Positions 46,265 through 55,171 of a stretch of DNA of 64,000 nucleotides are shown piece after piece. How positions within the stretch are numbered: position 1 is the stretch's first letter; each line of letters starts with the position of its first letter. A program made the position numbers and the translations under genes. This stretch comes from Telmatactis stephensoni (lineage: Eukaryota; Cnidaria; Anthozoa; Actiniaria; Isophelliidae), in assembly GCA_029948255.1 (NCBI GenBank), contig JALIZF010001885.1:744001-808000 (forward strand), read 5' to 3'. Below the pieces are notes generated by a model that did not search any database, was not told where the DNA came from, and worked only from the letters and a program-made list of their open reading frames with translations.

Positions 46265-46530
46265 AAACAAATTAAGGAACATGGAATATGACTTTTTCCC
46301 TTTAATTGGGGTAACGTTTCCTATTCCATATCACGTTCTTTCCCTCAAGATCGAAAATAACAAAAGGTCGAGAAATATAACTTTTTCCCTTAGGGCGTAA
46401 TGTTTACCCTGATTTCAGATCATCGTTTATTCCCTCAAATATATACCTTGTACGAGCTAAAGTTTGCAAACAAAAGATCGATAAATATACTTTTTCCCTA
46501 TGGCGTAATGTTACCCATTCCAGATCACTT
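46265..46530. repeat. Diverged tandem repeat of ACTTTTTCCCTxxxGGCGTAATGTT
   Basis: Three units of about 90-110 bp, each with ATATxACTTTTTCCCT, then GTAATGTTTACCC, TTCCAGATCAC and TTCCCTC. Similarity about 60-70% by eye. Confidence 0.6.
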
Positions 46531-47574
46531 CCTATTAATTTTGGTTTAACTTTTCTTGTTTTCGAACAAAATATCGTATACTGATAATAAATTGACGTAA
46601 CCTGGAGTTAAGTACTGGATTGAAGTATGTTTCTTGTTGAATTTCGAACAAACCACATGATCAAAGAAATCAGTGATATGTGGCTAAGTCAGAACTAAGA
46701 TAATGCTCAAAGTAAAAAGATCTCCTAGCGGAATAAAAGGACCTAATATACCATATGTAACATATAAAGTAATTTAAAAGACATCAGTTATAGCCAAAAA
46801 TAAACATACCTGAGGAGAAGGAATGTGGAATATCTTAGCTGTGCTGTTTCGTTTACCCATATCATGAAAGCTAAGAGCTAAATAGATTGCATGACAACAC
46901 ACCATTATATGTCTTCAACATTCATTTCCGTAGTCAGTTACTATCGGCTTCCTCAAGCCTCGCTATTTCGGACACAAATCAATTATTTTCCTTGGATCAT
47001 TTTTGTCTGTCAATAACAATCGGATATCTAGAACCCTCTCTATTGAACACCAAGCCATTTCACTTATCACCTAAGTGGATTGTATGTAGTTGAAAAATAA
47101 TTGGTGACAGTGAATAAAAGGGTTTTCCAATACAGTCCACTTGGGAGGTACGTTTCTTTGTTGGAAATCCTTTAATCAGGAAGACACGAAAACATTTTTA
47201 CCTTAGTCAAACAAAGAATCTTATCCCCAAGACGATTGTATTGGCAAAACAATAGGGTAAGCGAATAAGATCTATTACTATCTCGACATACATTACAGAC
47301 AGCCCCCAGCAGGGTTCTACGATGTAGTTAGGCAAAAGACGATTCAGGAAACCGTTTCCATATGCAATTATATTTTAAAAAGTTCTTTAATAGAAAAACC
47401 GACAAATTAATTATATAAACTACCGTAAAGTAATATAATACCCACATACAAAGCAGGAAATTGCCTCAAATGATCACCCGGATGTTTGATATTTATTGAA
47501 AATAAAACGTTTGAAAGAAAATGTTAAAACGTTTATAATTGGATTTTTAAGATAAATAACAAAAAGCAATGCCG

Positions 47575-48115
47575 ACTTATTCTTCCAGTTATCCATATTG
47601 CTTGCGAGTTCCTGTGGTGCTTGAAAATGCGTGGGAATGGTACCGACCTCAACTTCTGCAAACGAACGCGCGTTGTGCATGTGATACAAGATATTTGCCC
47701 TCGGCGAATACTCCAGTTTCCAATTACTAGAGACCGCTGAGTTTCCTGACAAAAGGCGCATTTATGCAGCCATGGCCTCCTTTTCAAGAAAAACCATGGG
47801 AAAAAACTCGACTGATGTGTTGTTCTTTATCAACAATTTCTGCATTTCTCTGCACTGGTATTTTTGAATAATTTACGTTGACTCGAAGCTAACGCTGTAT
47901 AAATGCGCCTTTTGTCAGGAAACTCAGCGGTCTCTAGTAATTAGAAACTGAACTATTACTTTATTGACTCCATGTTGCTTGCGGGTTTCCTGTGGCACTT
48001 GAAAATGCGTGGGACTGGTACCAACCTGAACCTCTGCAACTGTACGAGCGTATGCGCGATGTTGTCATAATCGAGATCTTTGCCCTCTGTGAACTTTATT
48101 GACTCCATCGTTGTT
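47575..48115. repeat. Duplicated and inverted segments (CTAGAGACCGCTGAGTTTCC)
   Basis: CTAGAGACCGCTGAGTTTCCTGACAAAAGG.. (47729-47764) recurs inverted at 47899-47942. In addition CTTGAAAATGCGTGGGAATGGTACC (about 47618) recurs directly at about 47997. Both mirror and direct duplication are present, so it is probably two overlapping copies of one foldback. Confidence 0.75.
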
Positions 48116-48830
48116 CCTATATCGAGCTGACTGACATTCTAATATAAATCGGTAAGTATACAGTAAAAACATGTGTAGTATAACATGGCATGTTTGGATA
48201 CGAAAAAGAAGGAGTGTCAAAAGTAAGAACCGTAACACTGCATTATATATTTTGGTTTTGATTTCAGTCGCTATGCTTCGTTAGGCCTTCAACGACTAGG
48301 CCCATACCGTATAAGTGGTCGTTAACTGAAGCATGCAGATAGTTTTTAAGACTTTCCGCTTTCCTTTCAAAATTCAATCATATTATATCTGTTATTGGAC
48401 ATTCGTAAAATGTTAGGGAAAAAAGTTAAAAATCATATAAGATTTTTTAAAGTGAAATCGACAAGTGACAGAGATTACGACAACATTAATAAAACTACCA
48501 GTTTGTTGGATTACGGTTCGCTGGTTTTGTTTTGTAACTTGGCAGGTACTGTTATTGTGGAGACAGAAAAGTTCAAAGATCCTGAAAATTGCCTTAACCG
48601 GGTATCCAGGAAATCAACTAAATAATGACATTTTGTCAGGAATAACAGAGAAAATAAATGAATTTTAGAATCTTGTGTCGAAAAAAAAATCTGCATATCA
48701 ACAAATCTTTGCTGTTTTCGGGCTTCCTGTGGTAAACAAACCGCGGGTCCCTGTTTCTACACAGTGCCAGTCCTTTTTCGGCCAAAATCAAGATGGCTGT
48801 CTTGGTTAGCATGTTTTCACTCGAATGGCT

Positions 48831-48973
48831 CTAAGACCTAGTTCAAACGTCGCATCTCACATGTGCTGAATTCAATGCAAATGAGATGATAATGAGAAGA
48901 AACATGACAAAAGATTTGACTAATTTGCATTGAGTTTGGCACATGTGAGATGCAACGTTTGAACTAGGCCTAA
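48831..48973. mobile_element. Foldback with ACCTAGTTCAAACG arms
   Basis: CTAAGACCTAGTTCAAACGTCGCATCTCACATGTGC pairs with GCACATGTGAGATGCAACGTTTGAACTAGGCCTAA. Arms about 35 bp with a few mismatches; a further TTTGCAT/ATGCAAA pair lies inside. Confidence 0.88.
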
Positions 48974-48984
48974 ATATACCTATT

Positions 48985-49029
48985 CAGAAACTCATAAGGG
49001 GTTGAATTCAATCCCCTTATGAGTTTCTG
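48985..49029. repeat. 45-bp palindrome, copy 1
   Basis: CAGAAACTCATAAGGGG-TTGAATTCAA-TCCCCTTATGAGTTTCTG, near-perfect palindrome with EcoRI-like GAATTC at the centre. Same length and layout as 55992-56036, with a paired T/A to A/T difference in the two arms. Confidence 0.9.
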
Positions 49030-49308
49030 ACCTATTTCAATCAATGTTGTCGGCAAAAGCTTACGCGACTCTCCCGAAAGGCAGTATGGGTAGGAATTAC
49101 TAAAGCTATAAAACCACACAAATCAGCCATACGACAACTCAAAATAGCTTGCCTTGACCTTACACACTAAAGAACTTCACTTGTTGGTGCTAAAATCAAG
49201 ACCAAACCTGAAAAGAGAGTGATTTTGTACCTACTACCCATACTCCTTTTCGGTTTAGTCGCGTTGGCTTGAGACCTCTCGTACGACAATCTTTTCTGAA
49301 ATAGGTGT
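49029..49308. mobile_element. ACCTATTTCAAAAAAGG foldback family, copy 2
   Basis: Begins ACCTATTTCAATCAATGTTGTCGG and ends CGTACGACAATCTTTTCTGAAATAGGT. The middle has ATTACTAAAGCTATAAAACC and TAAAATCAAGACCAAACC, shared with 54233-54512 and, reversed, 31869-32122. The 45-bp palindrome abuts it on the left. Confidence 0.88.
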
Positions 49309-49518
49309 ATGGATGGAATTTTCAAAGAAAATCGCTTTTTTACGCGATGAAAATTCATTCCAACTTCCAAATATGGTAAATACACATGCCTTATATGGAA
49401 GAAGGAGCTCAAGCGAATATGGAAGAAGGAGCTCAAGCGAAAACAGCACATTTTCATTTGAGTTCATGTGTGGTCAGAAGAAATAAGTTTCCCCCCTTTC
49501 CTGTTATATTTTTTTCTG

Positions 49519-49652
49519 GACCAGCTCTTAGTGTCCACAGCTTGGAGGTGTCCGCTTTAGAGGGAGTATCGTTACAATATGGGGCATGCAATTAGAATGG
49601 AACCAGGCAAATGTGTCCGCGTTACAGGGGTGTCCCCATTCAAGGGAGTTCA
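49519..49652. mobile_element. Decayed pogo-like MITE
   Basis: GTGTCCGCTTTAGAGGG.. and GTGTCCGCGTTACAGGGGTGTCCC.. AGGGAGTTCACTG resemble the CAGTGGWACCTC / GTGTCCGC motifs of 5858-6013 and the 97-bp satellite. No clean termini. Confidence 0.4.
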
Positions 49653-49958
49653 CTGAATACCGTTAACGTTCTGAATACACTATGCAGCCAATTAGGTAAA
49701 GAGATTCTTGGCACGATCAGATTTAAACTCACGCCGGTTCCCAAACGTCTTTTCTTACATGGGCGATTTTCGTCCCGCGGGATGAGTTCGTTACGGGACG
49801 AGTTTTCACCTTGAACGAAAAGACCTTCATGTCGTCCCGTGGGTAGAAAAGACTCGTGTTAATGAAATCTTTTCCCGGTTCAATGTAAACGTCTCATTCG
49901 AAAATCATGTGAAACTCGTCTCGTGACGAATTCTACTTAGGACGAAATCGCCCGTGTA

Positions 49959-50236
49959 CAAGAGACCATAATACTAAGAGAGCGAAACTCAGTATTGATG
50001 TCTGTGCGATGTTCGCGGCGACTAAGGCTATTTTTAGTAACTTCGCCATCGCGCGCGCAAGGCCCTCAACCAATAGAATTTGCTTTTTGGCGTGCGCGCG
50101 GAAGGGACTGTTTGAATTCTATTGTTTAAGAGCCTTGCGCGCGCGATGGCGAAGTTACTAAAAATAGCCTTAGGCGCCACGAACATCGCACAGACATCAA
50201 TACTGAGTTTCGCTCTCTTAGTATTATGGTCTCTTG
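49959..50236. mobile_element. 278-bp near-perfect palindrome
   Basis: Two arms of about 120 bp, from CAAGAGACCATAATACTAAG to TCGCGCGCGCAAGGC, differ at only two positions over the outer 100 bp. The central loop is short and itself symmetric around TTTTTGGCG. A half-copy lies at 27902-27969. No coding content. Confidence 0.95.
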
Positions 50237-50701
50237 CCGTGTACTAATACGGTCCATGAAAAGGATTCTGAAATCTCGCTTTTCCGCCATCATTAAGTTT
50301 CTCCAAATCCTCCATCCCTACCAATTTCTGGCAGCAATCCCCACCCCGCCCTAAACTTTGTCCGCTCTCCGGATGCCGGACACCATGTTTTTGTAGCCAC
50401 ACCACATATTTTGAAATTGAATACTATTATTTTGTTTTAGGTCAAATTATAGTAGAAAGAACAAGGATGAAGTAGCAAAAGATATGATCTACTGTCCATG
50501 GTTCTCAAAGACCTGAAATTACGTCTTTGAAATTGCAACCATATCTGATCACATCATTGCTGGTGGGAAATTCAATTGAATACGATGGATCTCCATGGAG
50601 ATGCCGAAATCATTTTTTTCTGGCCTGATTTTAAGAACTACCGACTTTACCCGTTCCTGACCAAGATTGCCTTTTCGAAGCTTGGGAAATTCTGATCTCT
50701 T

Positions 50702-50920
50702 ATGCTTGGAAGACGAATAGGTGAAAAACGTGCAGCATTGTGCACTTTCTATGCAAGATCAAATTTTCCACGACATATTTGCCGCGTGCTACTGTTTTGT
50801 GCATTCATTGTGTGCATAGCAGATTTTTTGTGTTTACATGATCACCTTTGTAGAACAAACTTCTTGAAGAATTCACTACTCACAAAAACGCTTTCAAACA
50901 AGAACTACTTGCAGTTCTAG
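50702..50920 (+). CDS. Probable signal-anchor part of the sulfotransferase, in a different frame
   Basis: A 72-codon frame starts ATG at 50702. It gives a basic N-terminus (RRIGEKR), then a hydrophobic segment VLLFCAFIVCIADFLCL after RHICR, the layout of a type II Golgi signal-anchor. It overlaps the catalytic frame (open from 50854) by 67 bp but is one base out of step. Either one base is missing between 50854 and 50918 (assembly or allele), or the true model splices into 50854 after CACCTTTGTAG. Carbohydrate sulfotransferases need such an anchor, which supports the link. Confidence 0.55.
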   Translation: MLGRRIGEKRAALCTFYARSNFPRHICRVLLFCAFIVCIADFLCLHDHLCRTNFLKNSLLTKTLSNKNYLQF

Positions 50921-52095
50921 CTGGATGTGAACGCATTAATGATACACTGGAACGCATAGAAAAGGAGGCAGTGGAATTGGAGATCAAGTTAAGAAAATTA
51001 TCCACAAACTTTAACACAGCAAATCTAGCAAAGAAAGGCACTTCCAAGACTGTGTTTAGATATAATGTTGTTGTAATGGCCTACAAACGGTCTGGTTCAT
51101 CTTTTGTTGGTCAAATGTTCAATCAACATCCGGGCATCTTGTACTTTTATGAGCCGATATACTTTTTAAAGGCGCTAGAACGTAACCATGGCGACGTCTA
51201 TAGAACATTATCACGTCACCTTCTTAAGACGATTTTCACTTGCAACTTCCAAGGCAATCCTTATTTTGTCAGCCAACTGTCTGACTCGGCTTTTCGACTT
51301 TACAGTCGACCACTTTCCGACGAAACGATGTGTCCTCGAGTGGTCAAAAACCGAGATAATCTCAACGAAGAATGCAGACGATTGGATGTCAACACTTTGA
51401 CTAGCATCTGTCAATCACAACATCACGTGGTCATAAAGAGCATAAGAATTGAAGACTTAGATGAGCTTCGTAAGATCGGACAGCCGAACTTAGAGGCGCC
51501 TTGGAACATACTGAAAATAGTCCACCTTGTACGGGATCCAAGAGCCATCGTCAGTTCTAGAGCCTATATTGATAGTTCAAACAATATCAAGAATTGGACA
51601 ATATCAGATTATAAGGAAAATTCGCGCGCGCTTTGTACAAAAATGCTTAGGGATTTAAAATCAGGTGCGTCTAATGTCTACAATGGGATGTATAATGTAG
51701 TGAGATACGAAGACATTGTGACTCAACCAGAATGTGCGGCAAGGCAGCTATTCAAATTTGTGACTCTACCAAATATTGAGGAGGTTCTGAAATGGTTACA
51801 AGAAAACAGTAGAAAAGGACACAGTTCCTATGCCTTCTCGACTGCAAAGAACATGACAATCTCGTTAAACCGATGGAGATTACGGCATGATTTAGTGTCA
51901 ATTCGAGTTATTGAACAAGAGTGTTCCATTATTATGGCACTGTTGGGGTACCACAAGGTTCGAGACTTGGACCACTTGGTGGATGTTTCTAAGCCGCTTT
52001 ATCTTAGAAATAAATTACATGATATATTTATGACTAGGAATATCAGCGATACTCTGTCAGAGATTAGCAGACTAAAAGATATGGGAAGGTTATAG
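50854..52095 (+). CDS. Carbohydrate sulfotransferase (CHST family), catalytic part
   Basis: Open frame without introns to the stop at 52093-52095; no ATG opens its N-terminal part (an in-frame TAG is at 50851). After a heptad-like stem (LERIEKEAVELEIKLRKL) the domain has the 5'-phosphosulfate loop RSGSSFVGQMF and the 3'-phosphate site LVRDPRAIVSSR, the two PAPS-binding signatures. The N-terminal strand is VVVMAYKRSGSS, then PGILYFYEP as in GlcNAc-6-O/chondroitin-6-O sulfotransferases (CHST1/3/7-like). The enzyme would transfer sulfate from PAPS to a sugar hydroxyl in the Golgi lumen, modifying glycosaminoglycans or mucins. Exact acceptor and orthology are not resolvable. The likely membrane anchor is in another frame at 50702-50920. 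Confidence 0.88.
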   Translation, partial: NKLLEEFTTHKNAFKQELLAVLAGCERINDTLERIEKEAVELEIKLRKLSTNFNTANLAKKGTSKTVFRYNVVVMAYKRSGSSFVGQMFNQHPGILYFYEPIYFLKALERNHGDVYRTLSRHLLKTIFTCNFQGNPYFVSQLSDSAFRLYSRPLSDETMCPRVVKNRDNLNEECRRLDVNTLTSICQSQHHVVIKSIRIEDLDELRKIGQPNLEAPWNILKIVHLVRDPRAIVSSRAYIDSSNNIKNWTISDYKENSRALCTKMLRDLKSGASNVYNGMYNVVRYEDIVTQPECAARQLFKFVTLPNIEEVLKWLQENSRKGHSSYAFSTAKNMTISLNRWRLRHDLVSIRVIEQECSIIMALLGYHKVRDLDHLVDVSKPLYLRNKLHDIFMTRNISDTLSEISRLKDMGRL

Positions 52096-52857
52096 ATACA
52101 AGATACAAAATTTTATTTATAGATAATTGTTTACAATTGTATTATTCCGTTAGCCTGCAAATAGTACAGACTAATCTATGCAGGCCAATGGATTGCAATT
52201 ATACAGTCGATTGCAGAAAGCGGTTGCATGTGGTATACATTTATACAGATATACAAATATCTAATAAGATGCAAAACACAAAATACTGCATAAATCAGGC
52301 ATTGAGTCCTTCTAACATCTTGCAGGTATCAAAAAAGTATATTTTTGGTGTTGTAAGCGCGTATTTACAATTGCATCTCATTAGATTTACTGAATAAATG
52401 AGATATTTATATATAAATGTATACTTCAACCTTTCTGCAAGCGACTGTATAAAGACATATGATGAGTGTAACTGATGTATAAAATATTAAAGAGTAATAA
52501 TCCTAAGAAACAACTTTTTTGGGGAGATAGAAAAGAAAAAAAGAAAAGCGAGGCAAATTTTCATGCCAATTACTAAATTTCAGTCAAAAGCTTCAGTTTT
52601 TTTAGAAAGCGGAGATAATTGAGAAGATAAGGACATATAACAACTATCTATCTCAATACAGGTCTCCTCAATTGTAACAAATAAAAGTGTAAATAGTTTT
52701 ATTTCTGATAGCTATAGAACATGGAAAACTTTTAGAATTTGTTTAGAATTTGGCTACTCAACGATTTCACTTCATAAAAATAAAATTAAAATAAATGCTT
52801 TATTTGTTTAAGCAGGCTTGACTAATTGGCAGCCATTCGGCTGATGTGGGCCTGCTG

Positions 52858-53098
52858 TCACTCACACACACTACCACTACATTCAACTATTCTACCACAC
52901 GACACTCAACTCACATGTTGATTTTTATTTGAGGGAGGAAAAACCGGAGAACCCGGAGAAAAAACCCTCGTGGCAAGGGAGAGAACAACACATCAAACAA
53001 ACTCAACTCACATATGATCCAGTTCCCGAGCCGAGACTCGAACCCGAACCACAGCGGTGAGAGGCGAGTGGCTTAACCACTACGCCACCCATGCCACC
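52858..53098 (-). mobile_element. tRNA-derived SINE, copy 6 (best preserved)
   Basis: On the minus strand the head TGGCGTAGTGGTTAAGCC matches an A-box and GGTTCGAGTCTCGG a B-box, 30 bp apart as in a tRNA. It is followed by TGAGTTGAGTTTGTTTGATG, TTTTTTCTCCGGGTTCTCC and the tail AATGTAGTGGTAGTGTGTGTGAG. Confidence 0.92.
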
Positions 53099-53341
53099 CG
53101 TAACATGGTATATGAGATCAGGGATCAAGCTCCAAATTATGGCCAGGATGAGGGATCAGAGGCCAGGGCTCAGGGATCAAATGGATGGGATCGAGGATCA
53201 GGGACATTGGGTCAGGATCAGGGATCAGCTCAGTTTTTTGCACCAAGGATCAGGGATCAAAAATTTCTAAAAATATGGGCTCAGGAATCAAAATTTCCGT
53301 AAAAACCCGGGATCAGTGAGACGAAAATATACCATGTTACG
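53099..53341. mobile_element. Foldback with CAGGGATCA repeats
   Basis: Ends CGTAACATGGTATAT and ATATACCATGTTACG are exact inverses. The inside is a string of about ten degenerate GATCAGGGATCA/CAGGATCAGGG units. It abuts the SINE head at 53098. Confidence 0.9.
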
Positions 53342-54232
53342 AGTCTGTCACTTAGTGAATTCAACAAAATCAAATCAAATAGACAAAAATGTCGACAATG
53401 GAAATAAGGCCTAGCAACGGTTTAATAGCTTCTAATAATGAAATAACTAGGATTTTTTTGTATGACTTTGAATATAATGTCCTACCACCTGTTCGATATA
53501 TTTACACATCATAAAATGATAACGATGGAGTACTTCAAGGTTCGAGATTAGGTCCACTTTATCAGTGAATTTTTAACGGCATGGCGAGGCTATGACTGAA
53601 ATCCGAATACCTTATTTGGTGGATAGAAAAACAATGGTGTTAAATATAGTTATCGTGCGGATTAGACTGATATATGTCTATATGTCATAGTTTTCGCTCT
53701 TCGCGACCACCACAGGAAGCCCAACTGAGGAGCGAATAGACCGAGACTACGTCTGGATAAGGATGCGTCCAAAGTCGCATTTTCTCTGTCACTTTGCATT
53801 TTGTTCTCTTTGGAATCTCCTAAGCCTTTCTCTTGCATATTTTTGAGGGTGTTTATAATCTTTTTCTTGTATGATTGCTATATTTAATGCAAAACTGATA
53901 CAATAAGAATATATAATAAAATACAATATGTGTGAGCTGCTTTGAAATAATTTCGATTACATGGACATGTTAAATAATGCATCGTAAAAATATATATGGA
54001 AATTGTACAATTGTATATTAATATGTTAATTAATATTGTCACAAAAATAACATATATGGCAATGTTCTTACATGAGTGGGCATTGTTATCAATGCGCACA
54101 AAACCCTGACGGAGTTAGACAGTGAACCTATGTTTCGATTGTTAGTTGATGTGTACCATGGGCTGTAGTCAATTTCTAAAGAATATATTACACGCTGTCG
54201 AGGCTGAGGTTGAGCCACGACAACCGTGAAAT

Positions 54233-54512
54233 GGTCTATTTTTGAATAAACGTCGGACAGAAGGCCCCGAGACTACGCGACTCACCTGAAAGGAAGCATG
54301 GGTAGAAATTACTAAAGTTATCAAACTCCACACAAATTAATATCCATATGACAATTCAAATCTAGCTTGCCCTCACCTTATACGCCAAAGGCCTTCATTT
54401 GTTGATTCTAAAATCAAGACCAAAGCCGAAAAGAGAGTGACATTTGACAACTGCCCATACTCCTTTTCAGTCTAGTCGCGTGATCGTACGGCAACCTTTT
54501 TTGAAATAGGTT
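54233..54512. mobile_element. ACCTATTTCAAAAAAGG foldback family, copy 3
   Basis: Shares ACGCGACTCACCTGAAAGG, ATTACTAAAGTTATCAAAC and CTTTTCAGTCTAGTCGCG with 49029-49308. The right end is TTTTTTGAAATAGGT and the left end is decayed (CTATTTTTGAATAAACG). Confidence 0.85.
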
Positions 54513-54523
54513 TATGCTATTCA

Positions 54524-54620
54524 TTAGCCTCCTCCGCAGGCAACTGTTCGCTTTTTCGATGGGCCTCCTGTGTTAAAATTTTGCACAGGAAGCCCAAAAG
54601 GTTGCCTGCGGAGGAGGCTA
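54524..54620. mobile_element. Foldback TAGCCTCCTCCGCAGGCAAC, copy 1
   Basis: TAGCCTCCTCCGCAGGCAAC and GTTGCCTGCGGAGGAGGCTA are exact inverses. The inner arms GGGCCTCCTGTG and CACAGGAAGCCC also pair. 97 bp. Confidence 0.92.
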
Positions 54621-54712
54621 GCTATTCATAACATGCTAATAAAAGTTTCTTTGGTACTAAAAGATCTCGTTCAATCATAAGTGCTCAAAACAAAGTCAAG
54701 AAACGCTTTCAA

Positions 54713-54894
54713 TAGGCGATTTGCACGATGGCGTCATTTTACTACAACTACCAGAATGCTCTACGAATTTTCTTTCTTATTCAGATTTTTATTCCCTCCT
54801 GAGAATAGCAAAACAATTGGCACTAATTATATTACAAAAGTAGGCAAAGCATTCTGGTAGTTGTAGTATATGACGCCATCATGCAAATGGCCTA
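54713..54894. mobile_element. Foldback TAGGCGATTTGCACGATGGC
   Basis: Left TAGGCGATTTGCACGATGGCGTCA..CTACAACTACCAGAATGCT pairs with right AGCATTCTGGTAGTTGTAG..TGACGCCATCATGCAAATGGCCTA. Arms about 48 bp, loop AT-rich. Confidence 0.9.
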
Positions 54895-55171
54895 ATTGCC
54901 ATGATTTATACCCACATAGAAATATTGTTATATTAAATTCAGGAAAGCTTTGATTCATGAATAGGGAATCTGATATTAAAATAGAGACGTGATAACTCGT
55001 GAAAGCTACGGCAGATTTTCGTGTTGTCACCAATGAGATGTACAGTTTCAACATCACAATTAGCACCTTGGTGCATTCCTTGCAGCATTGTCTTGATAAT
55101 GAAGATAAATATTTCCTTATCTTTTCTTGGCAAAACACTTCTACTCAATCGTGAACAAAGTTATTCTATTT

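Larger units (their letters stand above)
24863..50701. other. 25.8-kb gene-poor region
   Basis: No gene is recognised between the GPCR and the sulfotransferase. The region holds foldback elements, two SINE types, a LINE remnant, minisatellites and long AT-rich stretches (for example 22-24 kb style sequence at 38.0-39.5 and 46.5-47.4 kb) in which I see nothing. An isolated possible first exon at 41763-41822 is listed separately. Confidence 0.6.
52096..55171. other. Intergenic region between sulfotransferase and PCYOX1
   Basis: Begins with the sulfotransferase 3' UTR (AATAAA at 52394 and around 52478-52490 are candidates). Then AT-rich DNA, a SINE (52858-53098), a foldback (53099-53341) and three further foldbacks at 54233-54894. 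No gene recognised. Confidence 0.6.
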
